Shown: positions 10,338-21,000 of the stretch, piece after piece
Numbering within the stretch: the first letter of the stretch is position 1
How the letters are laid out: every line of letters begins with the position of its first letter
From: Aureobasidium sp. EXF-3400
Lineage: Eukaryota; Ascomycota; Dothideomycetes; Dothideales; Saccotheciaceae
DNA: 35,708 nucleotides
NCBI GenBank assembly: GCA_024195585.1
Contig: SWBL01000435.1
Location: forward strand, 1 to 35,708
Reading direction: 5' to 3'
The notes under the pieces: model-generated
Told to the model about the DNA's origin: nothing
Database searches by the model: none
What the model saw: only the letters and a program-made list of their open reading frames with translations
Made by a program: the position numbers and the translations under genes

Positions 10338-12220
10338 ATGGACAAGGTCACACAAGTTGTCGTCTTCTCGTCGACGGCCATCGCCCTTTATGGCTACGAT
10401 CAAGGTAGGAATCTGGCTCCTCGGAATTGAATTAGTACTGACAACTCGATAGGTATGATGAGTTTGATCAACACCAACGAAGACTATCTCAGCACAATGG
10501 GTCTTCCTGAGGAGAGTCCCATCGTCGGTCTCATCGTGGCTTTGTACTACCTAGGTACTGCTGTCGGAGCCGTCATCTTCTCGTTCCTGGCCGATCGCTT
10601 CGGAAGAAAGCCCGCTCTGTTTGGATGTCTTGCAATGTCTTCGCTCGGAAACCTGATCATGTTCGTTTCTGGGTTGAAGTTTTCTCAAGGAGCCATCATC
10701 GTCATGATTGTTGGTAGAATTGTGATGGGACTGGGTGTAGGTGGTGTTGATGCCGTTGTTCCGGTCTACAGGTGAGTCTTCGTCCTGGTAGTACGGCGGG
10801 CATTGGACTAATTTTCGACTAGTTCCGAGCTATCCGAGGACGAAGCCCGTGGTAAGGCACTTGCTCAAGAGTTCCAGATGAACATCTTTGGACTCAATAT
10901 GGCTTTCGCAATCAACGTACGTGAATCGAAGGTACAAACAACACGACTAGTGCTGGCGTTTGTCTCAGCCTGCTCGAGAAGTCTCGGGAAAGTGTGTTGC
11001 GTTGAAACACCATCCGGGACGGCACCTCGCAGAGCTGAGTGTATTCGTTAGCTAAGTCGTGGTGTTCTCATAATCAACGTTCGATATCTTGCTAATTGTA
11101 CCTTTGCTTTATAGCTCGGGTTGACTGTTGCTCTTGGCAAGTCTAACCAATGGGCCTGGAGACTTCCTATCATCATCATGCAGATCTATCCTGTTCTCCT
11201 TATGGCCTTCATTGGCATTCTTCCTGAATCACCTAGATGGCTCGTCTCCCACGACCGCAAAGACGATGCCAAAGCAGCTCTTACCAGAATTTATGGAGAA
11301 GACCAGGCCAAGGAGACTCTGGACAACCTCATCGAATCAAACGACAACGAATCTTCGAAGAATGTCACCTATACTGATATGCTTACCCCCGGGCACGCTC
11401 AGTTCCATCCCACCATGGTCACTGTCATGGGACAAATCAACCAGGCTCTCACAGGATATGGAGCTGTCTCGGTCTATGGTCCTCAGATTTTCGAGCTGCT
11501 TGGATTCGATACACGCATGTCCGAGTATCTGACACAGGGCAACTACGTGTCTTACTTCATCCTTATGACGTTCGCATGGCTTTTGATTGACGCTGTGGGC
11601 CGCCGTAATGTACTGCTCGGTGGATCAATCGTTTTGACAGTCTGCTTCTTCCTGCTCACCTTGTTCGGAGGTTTGGCATTCAACTCCGAGGATCTGGGCA
11701 TCCCGGAGGTGGCCGTTGCTGTTCCTGGTATCGTCGCTCTTTACGTTGCTACCGGAGCTTTCGGTATTGGCTGGCTTGCAACCATCTGGGTAAGTATTTC
11801 GAGACAAATAGTTCGAATGAACATACTGACAAACCGTAGCTTATTCCCACTGAGATCTTCCCTACTACTGCTCGTGCACAAGGCACAGCTGTCAGCGTCG
11901 TTGTCTGGGGTTTGGCTAACTTCGCTGTTACCCTCTTGACACCCATCCTCTTTAACAACCTCAACTACTGGCTCTTCCTTGTCTTTGGCTTCTCGAACAT
12001 GTTCGCCGGAACCTGGACATACTTCTACCAACCCGAATCTGGCGGCCGTAGCTTCGAAGAGAACCAGAAGTTCTTCGAAGAGGCCAAGAAAGCCGGTACC
12101 TGGAGAGTCGGTGCTGTTTCGGATGGCGAGTTCAAGAAGATGCCATACCCTAGCTCGGATAACGACGATAGTGAGAATACACCTTTGTTGAGAAGAGTGA
12201 GAGATCAAGTTTCGGCTTGA
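10338..12220 (+). CDS. MFS sugar porter, second copy type, five exons
   Basis: Exons 10338-10404, 10453-10771, 10823-10916, 11115-11789 and 11840-12220 encode 511 aa. Introns are 48, 51, 198 and 50 nt. It belongs to the same PF00083 superfamily as the neighbour but to a different subfamily: GYDQGMMS after TM1, DRFGRK, the RIVMGLGVGG segment, VYSSELSEDEARGKA, LPESPRWL, DAVGRR, LIPTEIFPTTARAQG and the terminal PESGGRSFEENQKFF (variant of PETKGRSLEE). The C-terminal cytosolic tail of about 60 residues is Ser/Asp-rich. The short N-terminus enters TM1 almost at once (MDKVTQVVVFSSTAIALYGYDQ, split here by intron 1 after DQ). Intron 3 is about four times longer than the others. Substrate unknown; a proton-coupled monosaccharide or polyol role is inference from the family. 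Confidence 0.92.
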
Positions 12221-12303
12221 GTCTGCTCCGAGGAGATGCTTATAATTACGGATGACGACGAGAACATGATGTTACAGCGACGGGAGGGAACGATCACAAG
12301 ATA

Positions 12304-12382
12304 GTGTTAGAGGCGATGTAGGATCTCTTCCGAACCAACAATTACAGAACCGTGTTAGAGTCGATGTAGAAGTTCTTCCGAA
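12304..12382. repeat. Imperfect direct repeat of about 31 nt
   Basis: The unit at 12304-12334 (GTGTTAGAG..CGATGTAG..TTCCGAA) recurs at 12352-12382 with about five mismatches, 48 nt apart start to start. Nothing ties it to a mobile element. It may be an old local duplication in the MFS gene's 3' region. Confidence 0.6.
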
Positions 12383-12799
12383 GCGACTACATAGGGGGGT
12401 TGCCGAATCCGATGGTTAAAAGGAACCTCTTCCGTGAGCGTTTTCGAGTGTTACAGCAAATTGGAAGCAACACCAAGGTCAAAATCAAGGTAGTCCTAAC
12501 CATTGGATACGCCACCGCTGTGTAGAGACCGGTTGTTCCTAGTTACTGCGAGAAGTCTGTTTGTAAACGTTAGCAGGCACCATCGAGATTGATGCGTGTG
12601 ACACATCAAGAGCAGTTGCCCCGCAAGCGTCCAACTGAACATGTCTTACTATTCTTTTCCGTTGTTGATTTCTTTTGGCAGTTCATGCGTTGTCAGGGTC
12701 TAATCGCATACAAATATCCATAATTATCTTGACTTTTTATCACAAACTCTGGATTGCCCTGTCATTCATCTGTGATGTGAGAGTGCGATGTTGGCCAAG

Positions 12800-12807
12800 T
12801 GACGTAA
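12800..12807 (+). promoter_or_regulatory. Candidate bZIP (ATF/CREB-like) site
   Basis: TGACGTAA lies 93 nt upstream of the PIP-kinase-like ATG. It matches ATF/CREB-type half-site variants bound by fungal bZIP factors. Position is plausible; function is untested. Confidence 0.3.
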
Positions 12808-12892
12808 TCAGGGTTGGCATTTCCAGCTATTCGTGCGACGTCCTGTTCTGATTCTCCCACCTTTTCCAACAATCTCACATGTGTCATTCATC

Positions 12893-14012
12893 ATGGCTCG
12901 TCAGCAGAAGATTGCTAGGTCGATAGTCTATGCGATTCTCGAAAACAACGAAGGCAAGGTTCGTTCGCTGTTTGCACGGATTCTGGCGGCCATCGCATAT
13001 TTCTTTGCGCTTTATCAATTATCGTTGACTAAACATCGCAATGATCTCTTTGACAAGCTACGCGAACAGTGGCAAGTTGATGACGAATATTACAAGGACA
13101 GCTTTGGTCAGAGGAATGATTTGCAGGGGAAGGGGGATATGGGTTTTTCGGGCAGTGTGAGTAATGTGCCCACTTCATAGAAGCGGCAAACTAAGCAATG
13201 CGCAGACCTTCTACACGACTGGAGACGGAGCATATCTGGCGAAAAGCGTCCCTCGAGGGTTCGAGCATTCGTTTTTCCGTGACGAATTTCTGGAACCTTA
13301 CTACAACCACATGTTGGAACACACCAAGTCATTGCTTATCCGGATTACTGACTTTCTCGAATGGTCACGCTTCGGTATCGGCGGTCTGCTTGGTACTGCG
13401 CCAACACATCACATCATCATGGAGAACCTCTTGATCGGCAAGGAAAAGGATAGCACGTCGAAATGGGAGACATGGGACCTAAAACCTACCTCGTACTTTT
13501 TCCCGGAAAGAGATATCGCCAACGGCAGGCTGACCTCTGACGCTACCAAAGACCGTTTAGCAGACAAGTTTGAGGACAAGATCGTTCTTACTCAGTCTCA
13601 GGTTGACGATCTCTTTGAACAACTCTCGGGAGACACGGCACTTCTCGAACAGTGCAATGCTGTCGACTATTCCCTGTTTCTGGTCAGGATTCCGCTTAGC
13701 AACGCCGACGACTCCTCTGCACGTCAGAGCCAGGAGACAGCCATCAAACAATCAAAGAGGCCTCCGTTTGTGCCACCAATGGATTCATGGCGTACCGGAG
13801 TGTATTCCGCTGATCAGAGGTTTGTGTTTCGTGCTGCAATCCTTGACTTCTTCTGGGCCAAGCACAAGCTTCAACCAAGGGTCATGACATGGTTGATCAA
13901 AGCATGGAATCTGATTGATCGTCAAGGACATATGAGCATCACTACAACCCCAGAGGAATATCGCCAGAGATTCCTTTCAATGTGTCATGAGATGGTTGAG
14001 ATCAAGAACTAA
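12893..14012 (+). CDS. Small stand-alone PIP-kinase-fold (PI4P 5-kinase core, SAICAR-synthase-like) protein
   Basis: Exons 12893-13156 and 13206-14012 flank a 49-nt GT-AG intron and encode 356 aa. The fold is that of phosphatidylinositol phosphate kinases: a Gly/Ser loop (FSGSTFY, 86-91), a candidate ATP-binding lysine (LAKSV, K101), SLLIRITDFL (130-139), the DLK motif (179-181), the family hallmark DYSLFL (242-247), ILDFF with Asp302 (300-304) and EEYRQRF near the end. MSS4/PI4P5K proteins have the same core but are much longer, with a basic specificity loop. Here the corresponding stretch (about 305-325, KHKLQPRVMTWLIK) is short and lacks the usual KK-rich form. A hydrophobic segment at 26-45 could be an amphipathic or membrane helix. 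The ATG at 12893 is the first in frame. Lipid-kinase activity and substrate are inference only. Confidence 0.85.
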
Positions 14013-15595
14013 AACACTGCTTAGTCAAGCGTTCTCTATGTCTTGCATGAACGACTCAGGCATTTCTACTTTAGTCATTACCTAGATACCCCTCTGCTTA
14101 ATGTTGGCTTCTGGAAAGTTAGTCTAGCTTCATCTATACAATCATTGTGTTGAACTCGGTCCGGCATGCGATAAGCTGTGTCCAACCATCATCTGTTAAA
14201 CGGCCTCTGTATTCCGCTTTATTCGTCGACCTACAAGTAGGATCATGATTGACAATGCCTTTAGCGCATAGGCAACAATGACAACAACAGCAATACCGTG
14301 TTATTGCGACTGTATCCGCACCAATGAGCTCGGTCGGGGAGTGAGGTCAACCATACCGGATTGTACGTCTAGTGTCGATGTGATCGGCGAGCTCCTGTTT
14401 CGGGGACCAGGTCGAACCTCCTGGGACTGAACTCCTGCTACCCTCTGGTCTCTCACAAGCTCGCCTCATGATATTGGTGACCTTGAGATTCACTTGGACG
14501 CATTTGGAGCAACCCATCGGATCATTTTGTTGACATGAATGAATTGATAGTGGCGAGTCGCGTCAAGATTGGTAAAATGGTTGTTTGCCGAAGCAACCAT
14601 CTGCATCCATGTGGAGAGGAAGCTGCAGGCAGCCAACACACCAAACACGCGCTTTGCACGTTTTTGAGGTTGCCATTCATGTGCGCTGCTCTGATGGCTA
14701 GCCGCCGCAGCGGGAGGCGCTGATGACCAGCCGCCCTTGCATACACAGCTGAGTGCAATGATCACGACGCGTCCTCTGCGAGCCACATGAACCCAACAAC
14801 CCTCGAGAAGGATTCAGCCTGACCCTTGTTGCATATGTATCAGATTACGATCCAGATCTCGGGAGGGCGCCATGCATAGAGCTTCATAGGGATGTCGTGC
14901 CGTGCCGATGTTCCTTCTCGGGCCATCTCGTCAGACTTCGACGACGACAACAATAACAACAACAACAATCGACGACTGACCAGCAAAATCCGACAACGTA
15001 ACCTTGATCTAAACTTTATCACAAGGGACAAACCCGATTGGCAAGTGGGCTGTGTCTTCAGCTGCTACTCGACTAGCTTGCAGTGACAGGGACAAAGAAA
15101 CATAATTGGAATAGGCGGCTCAAGGACGCGTGAACGCTTCGCTAGCTAGATGTAACCTATGCAATTCGGCAAGCTATCTGGACCCTCTGGATTATGCCGT
15201 TTGTACCATGCTAAAATCGTTCAGCCTTGGGCCAGATGACACTTCCTGGTGGTGGTCATCTGGCGGTCAATCGGAGTAGCATTCGAGCAAACGGTGAACT
15301 AGAAAGCGACTGAGGAAAGTTGGCTAGCCAAAGTCAATAGCTATGCTTTGGTCGCTTACTCAAACAGCTTGTAAACCACTTTTGGGTAACAGTCCCAGGT
15401 CAAGTTGGTACACTTTCACGGGCATGCAACCTCCGCAGCTGCAGATGGACCGCGCTTTGCAGGGCAACCTTGTGCTGCATCAACGCATGCGTCCCACTAC
15501 TCCAATGCCTCAATTGATAGGCTGCGCTCACGCGGGGACGGAGCTCGACTCAGTGCCTCTTCCGAAGGCAGCTCTTGGAACCTGAAGAGGCGCTG
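14013..15595. other. Long intergenic stretch (about 1.6 kb) without a convincing gene
   Basis: This is the largest gap in the window. Open frames on both strands are short and resemble no family; those at 15343-15585 and 15405 onward run into the promoter of the next gene. An AAC-type microsatellite occurs at about 14947-14970. A sequence resembling a tRNA B box near 14408 does not fold into a cloverleaf. A non-coding transcript or a long regulated promoter for the gene at 15728 would fit, but nothing in the sequence shows it directly. Confidence 0.5.
14947..14970. repeat. Short AAC/AAT-rich trinucleotide microsatellite
   Basis: About eight near-perfect trinucleotide units (ACA/ATA/ACA pattern) lie in non-coding sequence. 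Confidence 0.7.
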
Positions 15596-15604
15596 TATAA
15601 ATAT
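15596..15604 (+). promoter_or_regulatory. TATA box of the pathogen-related gene
   Basis: TATAAATAT lies 132 nt upstream of the ATG at 15728 and is followed by a pyrimidine-rich tract, the usual arrangement for a fungal TATA promoter. A strong TATA box suggests a regulated rather than housekeeping gene. Confidence 0.6.
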
Positions 15605-15727
15605 CCTCCTCCTTCTCGTCTCAGCCTCAACTCTTCAAGCTAAATCATTACCAACCTTTCTAGCTCTTGATTATACTTGGCGACATCTGATTCGATACGA
15701 CACCTTCCTGAATACTGCTCTACCAAG

Positions 15728-17350
15728 ATGGCTACTGCAGCAGTCCAACAGCCTGTTCAGGACAAGCCTGAACCATCAATTCCAGACTATCTCGCCGATC
15801 CAGACGCTGTACTCAAAGACACCCAGTCAAAATGGCGATACGGCAGGGCACCGGATTATTCCAAGACACGGAAGGTGTACGCAGAAAGTGAGTATCCGCC
15901 ACTTTCATTGTTCTTCGCCCACGCACCTTCGCCATGTACGACCATCGACCTGTCAGCAGCAGACAACCCTGAAGACATCAGCACATGGGCTTTAAAATGG
16001 TCCTTACCCACGATCTATCACAATTGGACATCTATCCTATCTCCCAAGCAGTTTTACAAAAGACTTGGCGTTTGCAAGCTGGATCTCCACTTGTGCAACA
16101 TCAAGCATACCACCTAGGCTAGAAGGCTAACGTTCTAAAAGCTAAACAGGCGAATCACGTAGCTGGCAGCCTCGAGTCCATGGTTGAAAACCTCGTCAAG
16201 AACTGGGAAGTCGAAGCCTCTTTCAAACCTGAGCTCTCGGATTGGCGAACCATCGACCATGAAAAATACTCCTTTGCTATCAATGGAGGTCCTGGCCAAA
16301 CAGGCGAACACATGCTCAAGGTCGGAACATACAATGCCATTATTGCACCGAACGAATACTACAGTCCCGTGTATTCGGACTTCGCAAGCAGCCACAAAAC
16401 GTTCAAGCGTATGATGCCAACCTTCGCATGGGAGGTCCTAGAAGTTTATAGCGGCCCTCCCAAAGTCGCCTTCAAGTGGAGACACTGGGGCACCATGAAG
16501 AACGATTATGTCGGGTTCAACGAGTAAGTCCTAAAGATACATACCTGCTTCGTGTGACATGAAATTGACATCTTGCAGCAAAGGGGAGAAGGTGACAGCC
16601 AAGGCTCATGGAGGAGCTATCGACATCACTGGCATCACGACTGCGACCGTAGATGATGCAATAAGGCTGCAAGACGTCAACACATACTTCGATCCACTGG
16701 AGATGTTCCGCCAGATCGCGCCTAATGGCATTGTCAACAAGCAGGTTGTTGACAAAAGGATTGACCCTTCGGCTGCTCTCGACATCGAAGTCCCGTCGCA
16801 AGATGGCCTTAAACTTGCACAGGAACACAGTTCAGATCATCCGAACGAGAGCCAACCTGCAAACACTAGCACGACCTCAGATGGTCAGACGAACAGCACT
16901 TCGACTAGTGCTACATGCCCTGTATCTGGCGCAAGCATGAGCGCCGCGCTTTCTGCAGGATGTCCGGTGATGAGTGCCATGCAGCAGAGTATGATCGGCG
17001 CTCCAACTTCTGGTTCTGAGGGCGAGAAAACGAACGAGCCTAGCAACGCGGGAAGCATTCCTCGCTCAGTATACTCATCCTCCGTGACTGGCAACGAGGA
17101 GCAGCGACTGTCAGCCAACAACAAGATCGACTACAGCCAAGATGCCGGTGTACACGACCACGTCGATAAGCACCTTGAGAAGACGACTGCAGAAGTCCAT
17201 CCTCATCCTCACACCATGGAGCAATCAGTCAAGCCGGTGGTCGGGGATGCAGTCGTGTCTGGTCCTCGATCTGAAGAGACCAAGCTCACACATCATGAGA
17301 TGAGCAGCATCACAAAAGACGAGGAGCCGTTGCTGATGAACAGAGAGTGA
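15728..17350 (+). CDS. Pathogen-related-family (NTF2/SnoaL-like) protein with long low-complexity tail
   Basis: Exons 15728-15887, 16142-16523 and 16579-17350 encode 437 aa; introns are 254 and 55 nt. Residues 15-237 match the family named after barley 'pathogen-related protein' and found across fungi: WRYGRAPDYSKTRKVYAETK, NLVKNWEVEASFK, SDWRTIDHEKY, HMLKVGTYNAI, FAWEVLEVYSGPP, AFKWRHWG and DPLEMFRQIAPNGIVNK. Biochemical function is unknown; the name is historical. The acceptor at 16141 is needed by phase and restores AETKQANH; the more obvious CAG at 16149 would break the frame. Residues 238-437 are a Ser/Thr/His/Glu-rich, probably disordered tail with two Cys-Pro motifs (TCPVSG 293-298, GCPVM 308-312). 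The upstream TATA box suggests inducible expression. Confidence 0.85.
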
Positions 17351-18005
17351 CTGTTCATTCCTTGATGATTTGCTTGTTTGCTTGTCCTTTTGCCTGAGTT
17401 ATTTTCTCTTTCAAGATATCTATTGGATATATAGGCTTCGTGTGTAGCTCTGTTTCGTGTTGCTGTTTTCAACAATTTGGTTTCAGCTTGTTGTGATATC
17501 GGAGTAATGGTTTTGTCTTCTTTTTAGCGAATTTCCAGGTAGAAATTATTGGACTTTCAAGCCAAGCGATTTGACCGGTGTGCAAATGATTCGTGCAGGG
17601 GTTTCGATGTGATCGTCGCCTTTGGCAACGACGGATGGACCTGAGATTTGCGACTTGGTCTCTTTCACAGCCAAAATTATATACAGCTACACTCTTTGAC
17701 CGATTACTGGTCAGATCATAGCAATTGGGGTTTGCGATGCATGATTCTCAAGAAGTCGTTGTGTGTCCGGAGGCCGGATGCAAAAATCGAAGATTAACGC
17801 CCGGTGTGACGTCGACGGGCCTAGGCCCAAACCTTGTTTCCTCGTGTGCGTGGAGGTACAACAGCGCTTTCTCCTTCTTTTCAAAAACAACGATATACTG
17901 TGAGACTTCGCACATCAAAAAACAAGCAATTATCCCGGCCTGGAACTTCGCGGAATGGTGTAGAGTCTGCTGTCAGGAACAGGATCGCGAACCGGCTACA
18001 CGAAG
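17351..18005. other. Intergenic region upstream of the hybrid histidine kinase
   Basis: The first part is T-rich and should be the 3' region of the preceding gene. Further on lie an AT-rich TTATATAC at about 17678-17685 (some 320 nt before the ATG) and TGACGTCG at 17807-17814, a near-match to the CRE/bZIP site. No gene is evident. Confidence 0.45.
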
Positions 18006-21000
18006 ATGCCGACATTCGGCTGGCAGAGCATTGAAAGTCCACACGCCCAGTTCATCCGCAGTGTGGACTGGAGCGCCACCTCGATAGGACCGCCGGAAAC
18101 ATGGCCTCACCAATTGCATCAGATGATAGACCTCATCATGCTGGATCCGACACCCAGCGCCATCATGTGGGGGGACGACCTCAACATGATCTACAATGAT
18201 GGTTTTGTTGAATTTGCTGGCGAAAAACATCCGAAACTCATGGGAGGAACTCCAATGGTGTCTTACGCAGAAGTATGGGAGCCTCAGTTTGCTCCAATTG
18301 TCGCGCTTGGTAGAGAAAAGGGCCAAGCGACCCGCCACAAGGATGTACCTCTATTCTTGAGACGTCATGGATACACCGAGTACGTGTCTATACGATGGAC
18401 TCATCAAACGCCAGCATACTGATCAACAGCAGGGAAGTCTTTGTGGACTATACTTTTATACCTCTTACTGGAAACAACAAGGAAGTGGTTGGGTTCTATC
18501 ACACTGCAGTCGAGACCACGGATCAAAATCTAGCTAAGCGAAGGACGCAAACATTAATCGACATAGGAAACCACGCTGGCGGTGCTCGAGACATGGCACA
18601 CTACTGGGATGCGGTGCTCAAAGGCTTTGATGGTAATATCTGGGATATACCGTATGCGATCGCTTATGAGTTCCACAATGATGACGGAGAACGGTCCTCA
18701 ACACATGGATCCGAAGCTCGCTCTGGCTCTCGGTCCAGATCAACTCGGTCCAGTTCGTACTCGGACTCTGTTTCCTCCTCTGGTCGGATCACTATCCCCA
18801 GAGCTTGCAGTCTGGCTGGTGTAATTGGAAAATCTATGACACAGGTTCCTCTAGGTTTTGATGTTGCACTCGAAGAACCTGGTTTCCATCAGGTCGTCAA
18901 GAAGGCCATAAGCTCTGGTGAGCCTGTGCTCCTGGAAATTTCTCACGAAAAGACACCGGACTGGCTCAAATCAGATACACCAGGGAGAGCTTTCGTCGAA
19001 CCTATCACGCATGCCGTGGTGATGCCAATACGTCCGACGACTAGAAATGATAGTGAGGGACTGAACGCGATTGGATTCGTGGTAATGGGCCTCAACCCAC
19101 GCCGAAGGTATGACACCGACTATCAGCGCTATACCCGACTCTGGAGTCAGCAGTTGGCCACTTCAGCCGCATCGGTCGTCCTTCTCGAGCAAGAAAATAA
19201 GCGTCAGATGCAACTTAAAGCACAGCTCTCTATCAACGAACTTCGGTTCTCTCGCTTCGCCGAGATGTCTAACGTCGCTATGTGGATCTTGGAACCAAAT
19301 GGAACTCTTGTCTACGGCAATCAAACATGGCACGATCAGATGGACCTCGGCGACTGTGCGACATTGACTGAAGAGGGCCGTCCCATGTGGTGGGATAGTG
19401 TAACGGATGAAACGAAGCCAGCACTAGCGGATGCGTGGAAGTCATTGACCCAAGACCAACCAATCTCAACAAACATCGAAATGTGTCTGAAACCGACCAG
19501 TAAATCAAAACAATGCCGTTGGGTTCTCTCGTCCGCATTTCCTGAGTTAGCAGAAGACGGCACACTCAAGGCGATATGGGGATGTAATACTGACATATCA
19601 CATCAGAAGCTGGCTGAGGAGTTGAAAGAGCAGAGACTTTTGGATGTCCTTGAAGCGAAGCGACAAAGTGAATCCTTCATCGATACTGTTTCCCACGAGA
19701 TGCGAAATCCACTGTCAGCAATTTTGCAGTGCGCGGATGGAGTCAACACTTCTGTGTTGGAAGCTCGAGGATCTTCTAGCAATGGGAAACACACCCAACT
19801 TGATCGAGAAGGCGTGGAATACATCTTGGAATCCACTCAGACTATCATCCTGTGTGCTCAACATCAGAAACGTATCATCAATGTACGTGTTTTTACGATA
19901 CATCTGCGATGATACAAGAGCTGTCTGACAGCACCATGATTATCATCGCGGTGTATCTAGAGTTGACATTACCAAACCGCTGACCTGTTGTAGGATATCT
20001 TGACTCTGAGCAAGCTCGATGCTAGACTTCTCGAGGTCACACCAACAGAGGTCGATCCCGTCGAGACTGTCAAGCATGCACTCAGACTCTATCAGCAAGA
20101 ATGCCAAAATGCAGACATCGACAGTGCGATACGTGTGGATCAGTCGTACAACTCTCTCGCTATTGATCGTGTTTACGTCGACCCATCAAGACTGCTTCAA
20201 GTTCTGATCAACCTATTAGGTAAGACTGGTCTAACGTCATCCTGGCATCTCTTTGCTAAGTACTCTCAGGTAATGCGATCAAATTTACACAGCATCAAGA
20301 CCAGAGAAAGGTTACCGTCACCATCAGCGCATCTCTCGAAAGTCCGGCAATGAAAAGCGATGGTGAACAATACTTCTTCCCTAGAGCTTCAAAACAAGAG
20401 GCAGTATTGGGACCTGACTGGGGTACCGGCGAAGACCTGTTCCTACACTTTTCAGTCAATGACACAGGAGTCGGTCTGACAAGTGATGAGATGAAGAACT
20501 TGTTCTTGCGCTTCTCGCAGGCCTCGCCAAAAACTCACGTTACCTATGGCGGAAGCGGTCTAGGCTTGTTCATTTGTAAAGAATTAGCCGAGCTCCAAGG
20601 CGGCCGCATTGGAGTTTCTTCCACGCCAGGCAAAGGAAGTGACTTCAAGTTTTATGTCAAAGCCCGCCGAGCCGCGACTTCTAACAGGCGAGAAGCTTTG
20701 GCTCTTGAAGAGACGGCTGCAAAGCGACCGAGACAGGGCAAATCTCCTCAGAGCGGCCAAGAATCTCCACACGATGGCCAGAAATCTCAAGACGAGAATA
20801 CTGAATTACGTGTCACGCACCCCAATTACATCGCACCTCTTAACAGGTCTCACTCAGCGTCTCAGAATCCGATTGTCGGCTCACCGAGCGATGCAAACAC
20901 CTTACATGTTTTGATCGTTGAGGATAATTTGATCAACCAGAAGGTACAATCTTCAGATATCAAGATAATCGGCTTGTACTAATGTCGTTGCAGGTAATGG

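Larger units (their letters stand above)
12221..12892. other. Intergenic region with a diverged short direct repeat
   Basis: It holds the 3' region of the MFS gene and the promoter of the PIP-kinase-like gene. Apart from the direct repeat near 12304-12382 and a bZIP-type motif near 12800, both listed separately, I see no gene or RNA structure. Confidence 0.5.

Noticed and set aside
14390..14430. tRNA B-box-like sequence (AGGTTCGACC on the minus strand)
   Set aside because: The flanking bases give a T-loop of wrong size, and no matching acceptor stem or A box lies at the right distance.
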